From the NCBI RefSeq assembly GCF_030463535.1, contig NC_132880.1:42812842-42876841 (forward strand): 64,000 nucleotides of DNA, read 5' to 3'. Below are positions 12,736 through 24,850 of the stretch, piece after piece. The notes under the pieces were generated by a model that saw only the letters and a program-made list of their open reading frames with translations, had not been told where the DNA came from and searched no databases. Each line of letters starts with the position of its first letter. The stretch's first letter is position 1. The translations under genes were made by a program, and so were the position numbers. The DNA is from Salminus brasiliensis (taxonomy: Eukaryota; Chordata; Actinopteri; Characiformes; Bryconidae).

Positions 12736-14189
12736 TCAGAGTGTGCATGGTGATCTGGGATCACCTTAGGCCTTTTTCATAGCGCTGAGTGGGACAACAT
12801 GTACTTTTCATCTGGGAATCTGATATACTTGATAAATTATGACCATTATTATGTGGTTTGGTGCTCTATACCATATGACCTGGTTTGAAAATCCAGTATT
12901 GCCAATATGAGAGCAAATGTGTCTGGTATTTTGGCTTCCTACACATATTTTATGTATAAAATTGATATAAACCTTTAAGCAGGTGGGCACTGCTAAACTG
13001 CTTATTTATTTATATCACTACCCAGTAAACACACATAGAGGGAATTCTAATGCTAATGTGGCAATTCAGGAGGGCAAAGCATGACTAACCATTTCAATAA
13101 GTACAATAGAAAAGGTGCTGTCAAGAAATGACCAGAACTCTATCTCTATCTATCTATCTTACAGCACGTTGGTAGGGAAATTGCCGGAAGATCATCTTGT
13201 GCTATCTGTCTGATGACTGATTGACCAAGCTACTGGCCTCCACTCAGCAACGATGATGCAACCTGAAAGGCAAAAGTGCTTGTTTACAAACAAGAAATCT
13301 TTCCATCGAGACCTAGTTCTCTGATGACAGCCTTGCACTAGTACAAGGTCCATGTTACAAAGTACAAACTGTTCATTTGGGATGGAGTATCACATAGCTG
13401 TTCTGTCACAATGGCAAAGCTGGAGACTTGCTCACAGTTTCCACGTTGAGTAATGGGCACATCGAATGTGGAGGACAGGACTGCTGTGTCAGAGACAGAA
13501 ATGTCAGGTGGGCTGTCCATTTCAACAAACACATCCACTGAGCTTTATTTATGACCTTGTTTATTCTGCTTTCTTGGCTCTATTTTTAAACTTTATCCCC
13601 ATTAGAAACCCAAATGTGTGTGGCCTCAATGGATGGTATTGATGATCAGCCCATCCCTGCATCTAGCAAGTTGAGCAATGCGTCAGCCTAACAACCTAGG
13701 TGACACTGATCTCAGTTCCACCATGTTGACCCAAATGTTGGGACTCCACAGGTGTTGAGTTAATGCCTCTCTGGTCAGGTCAGTGACCATTGATTACCTC
13801 AACACTCTGGTCTAGACCTGTGCTTTCAGCTCAATCCAGTTTCACAAAAATAGCCCTGAGGGTATAACCAGTTGCTCATCTGTGCTTAAACATGATCTAT
13901 TCTTATCCTCACACCTCTCAACAGGATATCGCAAAATGGAGGCTTACCAGAGCTCTTTGAATAATTTAAGGCCCCTCTAATCAATAAGAAATGTCTGCTG
14001 CTCCTTGTGGCACTCCCTCTCCAGCGCTGTACTATTTCTGTTTTACCCAGTAACCTGATGCACCACCATAATCGTACCTCTGTGACACAGCATTAGATGG
14101 CATCTCTCTCTCTCTCTCTCTCTCTCACGCCACCGTGCACGCCTGCCTGAAGTGCACCATGAGGCATTACTCAACCAGTGAATTAGTGT
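12736..14189. other. Intergenic DNA between RBM24 and CAP2, no gene seen
   Basis: No credible coding region, RNA gene or recognisable element. There is a short TATC tract near 13140-13158 and a short (CT)n run near 14104-14126. Confidence 0.6.
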
Positions 14190-15490
14190 TGCTAAAAAAA
14201 AGTATGTGAACTCTACAATTATCTTTATTTCTACATTGAACCTGAAATTGATTAGATCTTCATTTAAATCTTTAAACTTGATTTTAAAAAAATTAAATGT
14301 ATTTATTGAGGGAAATTATTCAACATTAAATATATTTGGGGGAATGTTTGCTTCTAACAACTGGTGTGACACATTTGAGCAGCTATAACTTCAATCAAAC
14401 GTCTCGAGGAACTGGTGATCAATCCCGCACAAGTCCATAGTCACAATGTATATTGGCAGGAACAATGCCCCCCCCCCCCAATATTCAGATATGCTCAAAA
14501 TGCCCCTCCTCCAATTTACTGATTTCAACATTTCTAAATAAAAACAAAATATTTCACTCACTAGCTTGTGAGTAGTGCAAAGTTTACATCTGGCAGTGTT
14601 CCCATCTGTTGTTGACAGGGCACTTACTATTGTACATCTATATTGCACCACTTAAGCAAAGGGTTGGTAGCTAGCAAATGCCTCTGACCTGCAGAAAAAG
14701 TTCATGTAAACGTCCAAACATTGTTTTGCGCTGGAACTGTAATTGTGGAAATAAAGGAGACTTTACTAAATCACTAATAAATGAGACTTTACTATAATTC
14801 CTTGCATGATGTTGTGTTACATTTCTTCTGCTTTAAACATTTCTTTGTAGAATTACGTGTGTTCTTAGGGTCACTGTCTTGCTGCATGACCCACTTACAA
14901 TGATATTCTCCTGATATTCCTGATATTCTCCTGATATTCTCCCGTGGAATTTGCTGGATTAATTGACATTTCTTTCTCCTTAAGTATTCAGAATTTACAG
15001 ATCCATTAATAACGGCAAGCCACTGTTACCATGATGAACCATGATACTGCCACCCCCATGCTTTAAGGTTGGGATGAGGTTCTTGGACTGACTTTCACTG
15101 GACAATCACTCCTTGGGAGAGTAACAGCACTAATAAATGTCCTCTATTTGTAGATCTTCTGCCTTGCAGTGGACTGATGAAGATCGAACCACTGGTTGAG
15201 TAATGTCTTCCAGCCTGGCGGGCTTCAATAACTGAGGTTCTCAGGAATCTCTCTCAGGAGGCTCAGCACACTTCCTTAAAACTGCATAAAGAAAGACCTG
15301 AGCTGAGTAATGAAGACACATGTTTATGTTCTTGAAGCGTGGGAGGCAACACCTGGCTTTAAATGAACCCATAGTCCTAGATGTTCACATACTTTTCCAA
15401 AACATTTTAGTTAAATGTTTTGACATTATTTGTTTAATTGGAATCTTATTGTTTAGTGAGAAGATCTGATCAAATTTCAGGTCACCCCAC
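14190..15490 (-). mobile_element. Decayed DNA transposon with GTATGTGAAC ends
   Basis: Near 14197 the sequence reads AAAAAAAGTATGTGAACTCT, and near 15390 TGTTCACATACTTTTCCAA, an inverted match. The inside (GTCTTGCTGCATGACCCAC, ACTGCCACCCCCATGCTTTA) resembles the antisense of Tc1-like transposases that are common in fish. No intact frame remains. The tail (CTTATTGTTTAGTGAGAAGA) is part of the same family as I remember it. Confidence 0.55.
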
Positions 15491-15544
15491 CTCCCAAGCC
15501 TCCCAATGAGACCACTAAATGACTACTAAATGAGACTGAAATGA

Positions 15545-15640
15545 GATGTGTGAGTATGAAGAACCTTTTAAAGATTTAAAAAGGTCAACGTAAAAGTGCT
15601 TTATCAATGTAAAAGCTATTGTAGATGACCAAGCTTTTAA
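15545..15640. repeat. AGAACC-type dispersed repeat fragment
   Basis: Contains GAAGAACCTTTTAAAGATTT and further short motifs of the same kind as the copies at 4738, 18370 and 21500. Confidence 0.4.
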
Positions 15641-15884
15641 ATGATCAAATTCAGGTTTCACTCGAACAAAAATGTAAAATAGTTGGTAGCCCTGGCACTG
15701 GGAGCCGCATCTTATTTTAATACAGTAACACAGTGTTTAAAAAAATAGATATAGAGTTGTAGAGGGATAGACAGACAGATAGATATAGAGGGATGGATGG
15801 ACGGATGGAAGGACAGACAGATAAGTTTATGGATTACTTTATGAGTTCCAGAGGTAAAGTCACACAGCACATAACTGCATAAAG

Positions 15885-15885
<1 letters not shown>

Positions 15886-15945
<60 letters not shown>
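15886..15945. repeat. (TA)n microsatellite, about 60 bp
   Basis: Perfect TA run; nearby (15755-15815) are GATA/GATG-type short repeats. Confidence 0.95.
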
Positions 15946-15950
<5 letters not shown>

Positions 15951-16105
15951 TACTTTACAATATAGATATATAAATCAACCAAAATACATAAATACAAAAC
16001 AATAAAAATACAAATTCATCATTAAAAGAGATTGATAAGTTACATAAATCAAAAGCAGCCTCAATTATTTGGACAAAAGTGTCCTATATGCTAGGAACAC
16101 TCACA

Positions 16106-16524
16106 TACACTTATTGGGACATATTGGGACACCTGCTCATTCGCTGTGTCTTCCGAAATGAATGTATATGATAATGTTTGTATACAAAATAGTTTATCCT
16201 GCTTTTTGGAGCAACTGTCCAGGGAAGAAGGCTTTCTACTAGATTTTGGAAAAGACAAGAGCGTTGGTGAGCTCATGATGTTGGATGATCACCACCCCAC
16301 CTCATCCCTGAAGTACTGGATGGAGCACCATCCATCATTCCAGAGAACACAGCCCAATGCTGGGGGGCTTCACACCTCCCTAGACCATTAGGTCCATATT
16401 TGTCCTATTCTTTTGACAGTACTTCTAACACACCTGTGTCAGCAATGGCTGCAGCGTAAGAGTGCAGAGTATCCTAATGCCTTCATTAGAAAGGCTGTCC
16501 ACAAACATTTGGACATATCGTGTA
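16106..16524 (+). mobile_element. Family A TIR element, copy 2
   Basis: Left end TACACTTATTGGGACATATT then GGGACACCTGCTCATTCG; right end GTCCACAAACATTTGGACAT then ATCGTGTA. Internal blocks (TTTCTACTAGATTTTGG, ATCATTCCAGAGAACACAG) match copy 1. It lies directly upstream of the CAP2 CpG-rich promoter. Confidence 0.85.
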
Positions 16525-16679
16525 CAATTTGATGCATGCTAAAGAGAGGGAGTGTAATAGGGCGGGCTACGTGTGTAAGTAATGGTACAGGCACAGGCAG
16601 TGTTATGGCTGGCGGGCGTTGCTCGCGTCCTCGGTCCGCTTGCTTTATTTGGGAAGGCCGGAAGTGCGAGCAGTGCTGC

Positions 16680-16801
16680 GGCTCTATTGGCTGACAGGGA
16701 CGCAGAGAGCGGCGGCGCAGCCGGACCGGAGCAGAGCCGGAGACTCACACACCGCTGATTTAGCGCGAAACGTGGGAATAACAGGCGGATTCCAGCCAAA
16801 G
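16680..16801 (+). other. CAP2: Probable CAP2 non-coding first exon (5' UTR)
   Basis: GC-rich sequence ending CCAGCCAAAG directly before a consensus donor GTAAAG at 16802. No ATG opening a frame that joins the next exon is present, and the first coding exon at 25643 carries its own 12-base leader. The 5' edge is a guess. RNA evidence would settle it. Confidence 0.55.
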
Positions 16802-16895
16802 GTAAAGTCTTTTTTCCTCAGAATTACTTTATAAGAAGTGTGTGTACACAGACAGCCACGCTGTGTGTCCTGACAGGAGGACAGAGCGGCGTAGG

Positions 16896-16952
16896 CGCGC
16901 GCGCGCAAGCACGCACACACACACGCACGCGCGCGCAAGCACGCACGCACGC
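16896..16952. repeat. Alternating purine-pyrimidine CG/CA tract
   Basis: GCGCGCGCGCAAGCACGCAC and following CA/CG steps alternate purine and pyrimidine for over 50 bp just downstream of CAP2 exon 1. Confidence 0.85.
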
Positions 16953-17499
16953 AGCACGCCAGAGAGGGAGAGAGTGTCGGTTGGGCTGCCGGGGGCGGGA
17001 AGCGCGCGCTCCACTGAAACGTGCCGTTATTGTTTTTGAGACACACACTTACACACACACACACACCGTTGATATTCACATCATTCGCTGTGTTGGCAGG
17101 AACAGAAGACACTTATAGCGACACACAAAGGTTTGAACAACAGCCACTTTTTGGGCTCGGTCGTCTTTTGTAGTCAGAGGTTAGCTAGCTAGCTCACCGT
17201 GCCCCCCTCTCACTGCAGGACCCCCAGCCGACAGATTTCCAGTCCGTTGTGGGAACCGGTGTGAGCTAGCTAGTAGCTAGCTACCTAAGGTCGATATTCA
17301 GGGCAGGCTGTACCGTTGAGTAGGCTAGGTCTGTATTTCGGGGATGTGGGCTAGCTAGCTATGGCTGCATTCAGAGGGTCGTCTTGTATGTGATGCTCGT
17401 AAACTGCAGCTTCGCCCTGTTTTTTAGGGTATATTTGGATACTGTACGTTTGTCACATCATGTAAATTGGATATGTCAACTAATCCGGGCCTCGATGGC

Positions 17500-18010
17500 C
17501 AGGGAGATGTGCTGGTTAACCAGTTTAGCTCTTGACCAGCATTGGGTACCGGCATTTGAGCTTAATGGTTTAGCCGGTCTACCAGTGTTCTGTCAGCTAT
17601 CTGTCTGTCTGTCTGTCTGTCTGTCTACATTCCCTGACCAAGCTAGTCAACCAGTATGGCCGAGCTTGTGGACCAGCATGACTAAGGTGGTTGACAAGTA
17701 TGACTAAAGTGGCGAGCAGCTTGACCAACACTAGCTAGAGATAACACTCCTGTGAATGGCTGGTCAGGCTGGTTGACAAACTGGTCATCCAGACAAAAAC
17801 ATACCCTGGTTAACAGTATTAGCTCTTGACCAGCATAGGATTTTTCATTTGAGTCTGATGGACTAGCTGGCCTATCAGTATTGACCAGCTAGTCCATCAT
17901 CTTCACTTGACCAAGTACTTGACCAAGCTGGTTGACCAGTTTGTCAACCAGCCTGACCAGCAATACTGGTCTTGAGCTGGGTTTTTCAGCTGGGATGTGC
18001 TGGGAAGGTG
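17500..18010. repeat. CTGGTC / GACCAG low-complexity repeat array
   Basis: Many variants of GACCAGCTAGT, TGGTTGACCAGTTTG and CCAGCATGACTAAGGTGG occur in both orientations. A similar shorter patch is at 45960-46085. A CTGT tetranucleotide run is embedded at about 17600-17625. It has no coding content. Confidence 0.75.
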
Positions 18011-18345
18011 GGCCTTTCACAAGAGTGTTAGTGTTGGCGTCCAAAGTCAGGACGTTGTACGGCAACATCAGTCTGACGACAGCTGACATTGATACTCTGA
18101 GGTTAAGTAACTAAAATCCAACGTCTTTTTTCAAACGTCACAGGCCGACGTCATATTGACGTAAAGTGAGAAGATGTAGTTGTGAGGTATGGCGACCAAA
18201 AACCCGACGTCTGCTAAATTTTGTAATGTTATCATCCACCCAATGTGAAATTCTTGCTAGACGTTGAAATGTTTCCAATGATTTCCAACCAAAATATGAC
18301 GTTTGTTCAACGTTACAGTCCAACTTTTTTTCTGGGGTCAAACGG
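18010..18345. repeat. ACGTC-rich dispersed repeat
   Basis: Repeated GACGT / ACGTC / AACGT motifs in a short space, for example CCGACGTCATATTGACGT, AAAAACCCGACGTCTGC and ATATGACGTTTGTTCAACGT. This resembles a dispersed non-coding repeat known from many fish genomes; the family is not named. Confidence 0.6.
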
Positions 18346-18369
18346 ACATCCAGTGCATGCTGGTCTAGT

Positions 18370-18535
18370 ACTGAAAAGGGGGTTCTTTAACTTGTAAAAA
18401 CTGTGGAACCACTTTTGGTGAACCATTTTTAAAGGGTCAACGTTCAGATGTTTTTTTGAGATGTCACGTCTTTTTACAGAACCATACTGTTGGCTGAAGA
18501 ATCTTTGAAGAACCCGTTTTGAAGGTGTAATCCTA
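18370..18535. repeat. AGAACC-type dispersed repeat, copy
   Basis: GTGGAACCACTTTTGGTGAA, ACATTTTT-like spacers and GAAGAACCCGTTTTGAAGG match the motif set of 4738-5150. Confidence 0.5.
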
Positions 18536-19899
18536 CCTGATCAGGCCCTGTTTCCCTAGACTGAAACGAGGTAAATTCTCAAATACTCTCAAATACTCCT
18601 GTAGTCCTTCCCCAATGGTCATTTGTCAGCTTTCACAACCTGTTAGCTGTTAGTTATACAAATCATTGAGCAAACACACATATCGTTGGCTGTTTAATAC
18701 ATGCATTGCATGGCACGATTTTCTACATTACTAGACAAAACTTCACGAAATACATTTCAAATGCCATGACTGAGAGCCTGAAAGCAGCTGGAATGCATGA
18801 AAAATGCAAATATGACGCCAGACTGACAGGACCATGCTGTGCCTTTCATTAGTCTCCAAAAGCCTTTTTATATGTATTCATAGCTATTAAAGTAGCAGCA
18901 CCAATATTTTCAGAAATGAGGAAAAAATCTCCATGCATGGGGGCTGTGGGAACAGGCACTATATCAAAGCTCAGCTACAGTCTTGATTATGTGTAGGAAG
19001 GGCAGCTTAGTTCACCAGGAGTCTCACACCTACAGTTCAGATCATGTACAGCTTAGATCATGTAATCAGTGGGGCATCCATCACTGTCTGGAGCTATGAG
19101 GTTAAGGGGCCTCAGGCTCTGGAGCCTGGAGCTGTGTGGCTACAAGGCTGAGGGCTTCAACTATCTCTGAAATAGCGACTGAGGCCTAGGTCAGGCATTT
19201 GACACGTCAGAGAGAATTCTCTAGAGAGATTACAAGATGACGTTTGCATTTCCACACAGGGCCACTATTAATTACTGCTGACACATCTCGGAGAGAGATG
19301 TGAGAGAGAGAGAGACAAAGTGGAGAGCTGCAGATATTATAACATACAGTAGAGGGCTGGTTAATTTAGTGCATGTGGTTTCCTACTTGGTTTTGCAGAT
19401 GAAGGTAGAGCTTGACCCTGTATGGTATGTATGGAGACTCTGCTGTCAATGGGATGGCCAGACTGCACGTATTGGTACTGTCAAAATAATGTATTTACAT
19501 TGTTGAGCTAAAAACCTAGTGATTAGTCTCCATTGATACTTGGTTCTCGTGGTAGAGATGGTCTAGTGTAAATACCTGGGTTTTGTCAAATCACTATGGC
19601 CAGAGGACTGGTCAGCAGTAGTAAGGAACTACTGGCTGCGGTATGAGGAGGGACAAATCACAAACTGGTGATTGTGTTGTGCGCCCAAGGCTTATTAATA
19701 TGCGAGAACCATCTGGCAATACACAGTGCATAACACCCAGCTTTGTATGGGGCTGTGTAATCACAGACCAGTCAGAGTGCCCATTCTAACTCCTGTCTAC
19801 GGTTGAAAGCTCCTGCTGTTTTGTCAGCTGAAGGAGCACCAAAAGCATATCAGGTAGGTGGCCCTAATGGTTTTGGCTCATTGGTGTTTGTATATACAG

Positions 19900-20460
19900 T
19901 AGTGTTCAAAATGTGATTCATAAATACTGATTTGGTCTTTATGGCACAAAATTTGAAGGAATGCTGGCATGTTTTTTTTTATCATCAAGACTATTCAACA
20001 TATACCTTTAAATTATGGAAAATACAGTGATAATATTAGAGTACCTTGATCATTGTAACACAGAAGAAGCTTACAAATGAAACTTTTAATGGTTACAGCA
20101 TAAAAAAGTTAGTAGGAATCGTAGAAGTTCTTGGTTTTGATGATTTCAGCACATCTGTGCCTGCTGGGAGATTCTGGGATGGCTATTTCATTATGTTCTC
20201 AGCTTCAAAGAATTGCTTTGCCTATTTCACATTGTGACGAGGCACTGTCTTGCATAAAATTGCTGTCTGATTGGGAGATTTTCACAAGGAACTAGGTGTT
20301 GCCTTGTTGCCAAAACAGGTTCTGAGATAACATTAGCATTCATCTTGCCACGTAGCTGTATAAGAGGCCCAACTCCTGCTGCAGAAAACACTCCCAAACC
20401 ACAGCATTCCTTAAAACTTAAGTTCACACACTTGGTTCAGTCTTTCCTCAGTTTCATTAT
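19900..20460 (-). mobile_element. Tc1/mariner-type transposon remnant
   Basis: The left end reads TACAGTAGTGTTCAAAATG, an end I associate with a common fish DNA element. On the - strand, 20427-20227 translates in part to GVFSAAGVGPLIQLRGKMNA, which matches the catalytic-core segment of Tc1/mariner transposases (G-V-x-S-x-x-G-x-G-P-L). The frame is open only for 66 codons and the rest is degraded. Confidence 0.65.
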
Positions 20461-20589
20461 TTAGGAATTAGCAAACTGGAGAAATTAGCATCAGATGGCA
20501 GATTAGCACAAATATCTGTAAATTACCCCAAGGTATAATCTGATTTTGCTCCTAGTTTTAATAAACTAAAAAGCATAACTTTTAGTGAT

Positions 20590-20720
20590 AGGGGATGCCC
20601 CAATAAAATGATCCGATCCAAGTGTCTTGATGCTGAGTATCAGCCGATACAGATCGAATCTTTGTGCTTGTATAAATAATAGTCACACAGTTTAGATAAG
20701 ATGAGCTGCTGATTAATTAA
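20590..20720. repeat. Possible hAT-like dispersed repeat fragment
   Basis: GATAGGGGATGCCCCAATAA, then GATCCGATCCAAGTGTC and CAGCCGATACAGATCG resemble the ends of a common fish repeat, as I remember it. It is followed by a TTAA tetranucleotide run. No coding sequence. Confidence 0.35.
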
Positions 20721-21499
20721 TTAATTAATTAATATGTTCAGTAAAATCCATTTATTTTTAGTATCAGTCTCTATAATGAGACAGTCTGGACTGACTGATT
20801 TAGTTTAGTAGAGACCTTTCTTAAAAGGTGTGTTTGATATCTTATAAACCAGTCTGACTCTCTTCCCCGACCAATCAGCTCCCAGCTCCTCTAAAACACT
20901 GCAGTCAAGTCACTTCATGTGTGTGTGTGTAGTGGTACACACTGTGGACTGATATATTTTGTTGTTAGTCTACTGGTATGTAATAACTGGTTTATAGTGG
21001 GTGAATGTGCTGTGATTGGTGTTTCTATAGTGTGTGTATTAGCCTTAGCGTTAGCCTCCACTTGGTTTTGAATGCGCTTTTTAGTGCTGGTTTAAAAACA
21101 AAGAAAGACGAGTGGTGCTCCCGCTGGTAAAACAGAGCGTTTCAGTGATAGTTTTATAAAAGGGTCAGATATTATGGTCTGTTTTCGTGTTCCACTGTGA
21201 AATTGCTTCACACTATAGACTCTTAACTCTTTTATTTACCTACTGAGAACGTCTGCACTGCAGCCAGCTGGGCAATAACGTTCATTTAAGATGCCTTTAT
21301 TACACCAGATATTGCTCTGAATACCGTGGTTAAAACAAAGTTTTACAAAGTTTTACGGGACGGGTCTAATTCTGATCCAAACCATTTATGTAAGGTTAAC
21401 TTTAAATTTGTATAAGTAGAGACCATAGTCTTAAAGACTATTTTTGCTGTAAGAACTTTGATTTTTTAAGGTCCTAGTTGACATGTGGAAAGTCCACAA

Positions 21500-21745
21500 A
21501 GTAGTAGCTCAAAACAAACTGCTTGTAATAACAGTACTTTGGGATTCAAATGTACACTTAAAATATAAAGGTGCTTTAAATGGGCCTTTGAAAGATGCCA
21601 TAGAAGAACCAATTGTGGCTCCATCAAGAGCCATGTTTGGTTAGAAATGTTTGAGTGTGCAGAACCTACAAATTTGTAAATATAACTTATACATGAAGTG
21701 AAGGTTATTTAGATGTTTTAAAGGTTCTTTACACTCACAGTAAAA
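21500..21745. repeat. AGAACC-type dispersed repeat, copy
   Basis: AAATATAAAGGTGCTTTAAA, GATGCCATAGAAGAACCAAT and AAGGTTCTTTACACTC match the motif set at 4738-5150. Confidence 0.55.
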
Positions 21746-22224
21746 CAGACATCTTTATTACAAATATGGTCCTTTATGGAATGTAGGGCATAGCTACAGG
21801 TATTGGGCATAGATGTGATTTAGTTCCACATGCTTTGCCCCCTCCAAATTTAGGCTAGAAATTATTTCTGCACTTCTGGCCCATTTCACATGTAAGCTCT
21901 AATTATTGAGGTATTAAAAGAATTCTAAACATTTTTTGATTTTACTTTTGTTTAAATAGAGGCTTCAGATAAAGGGACCAGGCTAAGATCATTTCACTCC
22001 TGAACTCCGATTAGGAGCTATCCCGTGTCATGAGAGAGATTTTAATCACGCAAATTGTTTGGTGGATGAGGTCATCTCTCACTGACTCATCCTGGATTGG
22101 GTGACCAGATTCCATTTCTTTCCTAACTACGGAGAGATCAGGGCCTGTTGTCCTCTTCAAACCCTGGTGCTCATACAGGTGCCTGTCTCAGCATTTCTCT
22201 GGATAATGGAATTAACTTAAAGGC

Positions 22225-22540
22225 CTTGTACCGTGGAAAATTATATTGTGTATCACTTATCGTGCAGGTTCCCTTTGTGCTGCCAAAACAGCTCTGAACT
22301 GTCGAGGCATAGGCTCCACAGGACCTCTGAAGGCGTCCTTTGGTATTTGGCACCAAGACGTTAGTAGCAGATCCTTTAGGGCCTGTAAGTTTTGAGGTGG
22401 GTACACATCAAATGGCTCAGATTCTTACGCTTGTCCATTTTTCTGACATTTCCAACACATCAGCTTTAGGAACTGACTGTTCACTTACTGCTAAATATAT
22501 CCACAGACACTATTTAGTTATGGTTGATCAGTGTATCTGC
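22225..22540 (-). mobile_element. Family B mariner-like deletion derivative, copy 1
   Basis: Shared blocks are GTGCTGCCAAAACAGCTCTG, CACAGGACCTCTGAAGG, TTTGGCACCAAGACGTTAG, GCAGATCCTTTAGGGCCTG and the outer part TTCACTTACTGCTAAATATA. Relatives are at 23617, 40012, 46098 and 51238. It keeps the outer parts only, without the transposase catalytic core. The strand refers to transposase sense, by comparison with the copy at 23617. Confidence 0.75.
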
Positions 22541-22914
22541 CTAATAAATCTACAGTAAGTTAACTCACTCATTCGTGTAATTATCTGGAGTGTTTTAGTC
22601 CTTTTTTAAGGCTCAATACTGGACAGACAATCAGAACACATCATTTACATATCTGTCAGTTTTAAGGGCACAGAAACAACAACTGTGTCATCTCTGAGGG
22701 GGAATAATGAGAGTCTAGTATATGTACATGTAGAAATCTGTTATTTTGTTAGTGTAACACAGTATGAAAGAACCTTTGGGGGGATATAAAACACAAGGAA
22801 AATGTAGGGCATGGGCCTTTTCAGATGGTGCTAGTCTTTTGTTTTTGCCCCATTTTTGATAAATTTAGTTATGCTGTTTTCTATTAAACTTTGCTCTGAT
22901 TTCTGGGCTGAAAT

Positions 22915-23110
22915 GAGGTCAAGTCAAATGGATTTATATAGCACTTCTTACAACCTGTTTGTCACAAAGCAGCGCTACAGGAATTTGGAAATGAGACAAA
23001 AAAAAGAATAGAAATCATGTAACCCCAAGTTAGCAAGTCACAAGTGACAGTGACAAGAACAAACTTTCAAACTGAAGGAAGAAACCTTGAGAGGAACCAA
23101 GAACACCATT
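22915..23110. repeat. Dispersed retroelement-like repeat
   Basis: TCAAGTCAAATGGATTTATA then TAGCACTTCTTACAA, CAGCGCTACAGGAATTTGG and GAAGAAACCTTGAGAGGAAC are blocks I recognise from a widespread fish repeat. No reverse transcriptase frame is visible. The family is not assigned. Confidence 0.45.
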
Positions 23111-23616
23111 AACACCACATAACTTCATTGTTCTGCCCTCGTGTACTCATATGATCATTATTGTGCTTAGTGGTGGTAATAGTAATAGTAATGCATAAAC
23201 ATTCCCAAGTGTTGGTATTTCAGGATGTGAGGTGTAGTTTGAAGGTGTGGACTGGAGCAGATCCTGGGAATGGAGGGTATGTAACTGGACTGGGATAAGT
23301 AGCAAGAGACCTCAACGATCAGTCTTTCGTCAGCGTGAGGCCAAACATTTATAGAGTAGAGAGAATATGAACATTACCAGAGTGTGTCATTCATAAAGCA
23401 GGATTATTATCTGCAGTAGAAGTGAAATGTGTTTCACATGGCTTGATTCCTTTGCTTTTGATTAATCTAATTAATCATGATAAGTCATGAGGCTCTGAGG
23501 GACCATAACACTGAATTATTAACACTCTGCAGTCTGAAACTGAGAAGCTGCTTTGACAAGCCACCATTACTAAGATCTCAGACTCTACTAGTGTTCTCCA
23601 CATTTCCACAGCATAT

Positions 23617-24000
23617 ATACACCAATCAGCAATCAACATTAGCATAAAGTGAAAAGCAAACATTGTTGAAGTCAGTCAGTTCTTGATGGCGATGATGTGT
23701 CAAAAGCAGGACAAATGGACAAGCGTAAGAATCTATGCCAGTTTGATAAGAACCAATGTGCGATGGCTAGACGACTGGGTCAGAGCATCTCCAAAACATC
23801 AGGCAGGTCTTGTGGGGTGTTGCCGGTATGTAGTGGTCAGTACCTACCAAAATTGCTTCAAGAAGAGACAACAGATGAATCGGTGACAGGGTCATGGGCA
23901 CTTAAGGCTCACTAATGCCCTAAAGAACTTCCTAAAGGATGTAAAGGATCTGCTGCTAATGTCTTGGTGCCAGATAACACAGGACACCTTCAGTTGGCCA
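23617..24000 (+). mobile_element. Family B mariner-like remnant with transposase N-terminus
   Basis: Contains the start of a transposase reading frame in two frames: MARRLGQSISKTSG near 23763-23804, then a frameshift, then GCCRYVVVSTYQNC near 23818-23859. Together these resemble an HTH domain of a mariner-like transposase. The distal block TCTGCTGCTAATGTCTTGGT then GCCAGATAACAC is the outer end shared with the other family B copies. The catalytic core is deleted. Confidence 0.75.
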
Positions 24001-24850
24001 GATATGTTCAGGGAAGGTGTTTATGTTAATTTGCTCCTGTTATTTTGCTGTTTTCACTGTCTTTTTGCTGCTGGAATATGTGACTTTCCATCCATAAAAT
24101 GTGAGATTCTCGCCATCCATCCATTATATTTCATTTGGAATAACTTACCGCACAAAAGCACCATGGAGTTTGTTGAGGAACGGACCATACCTATATTTTG
24201 TTGCCTCAATTTGTGTGACAGTCTTTTTAACGATGAACAACGTATTTCACCATTGTATGTATGTCCCTTTATTGCTTAGATAAAACCTTGAGAAGAATAA
24301 TGTTGGTTGATGTTGGTAGAGAGAGCTGAGTGGCATATTGATGTAGCACAGAAAGCATGCTGTTGTGCACTATAGAATGTAAGACTGTATTTATCAAAGC
24401 TCATGTTACGACTTTTTTTTCTGTTTTACTTGATTGAATTTTGTGATGCATTGCTCGTAACGGCTAAGCATTAAATGTGTGGCAGTAAACTTGTTTCTCT
24501 GTGTGTGTGAATTAACGTCTATGTGAGTATACAGGGTTGGAAAGATTAAATTGTAAATGTTAGTTTTAAATGCTTGCCAATAAGATACATTTATATTTTC
24601 AGCACATAATCTACATACTGCCTGGTTCAGAATGGTTTATTCATTGCCTTTTATTTATATTTTTTGCATCATGCTTGTTTAATGAGTGTCTTTTCTTTTA
24701 CTATAAGATCACAAAACTATAATTATTTCTTTTTCTATACTATGTGGTATTCATTCTATTAATATCTGCTCAAAGGCCAATGGTAATGTTTATTTTGTGT
24801 ATACTTATTTGCATGTTGCAATCACCGCATGTTGCAAGCATGTTGCAAGA

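Larger units (their letters stand above)
16560..17050 (+). promoter_or_regulatory. CAP2: CpG-rich promoter region of CAP2
   Basis: This block has far more CpG than its surroundings (for example CGCAGAGAGCGGCGGCGCAG near 16701) and includes the non-coding first exon and its splice donor. No clear TATA box was found, which fits a CpG-island promoter. The 3' part carries an alternating CG/CA tract. The exact start site cannot be read from the sequence. Confidence 0.7.

Noticed and set aside
16684-17118. Several overlapping open frames on both strands at the CAP2 promoter
   Set aside because: They are products of the CpG-rich, stop-poor composition; no homology and poor consistency with splicing.
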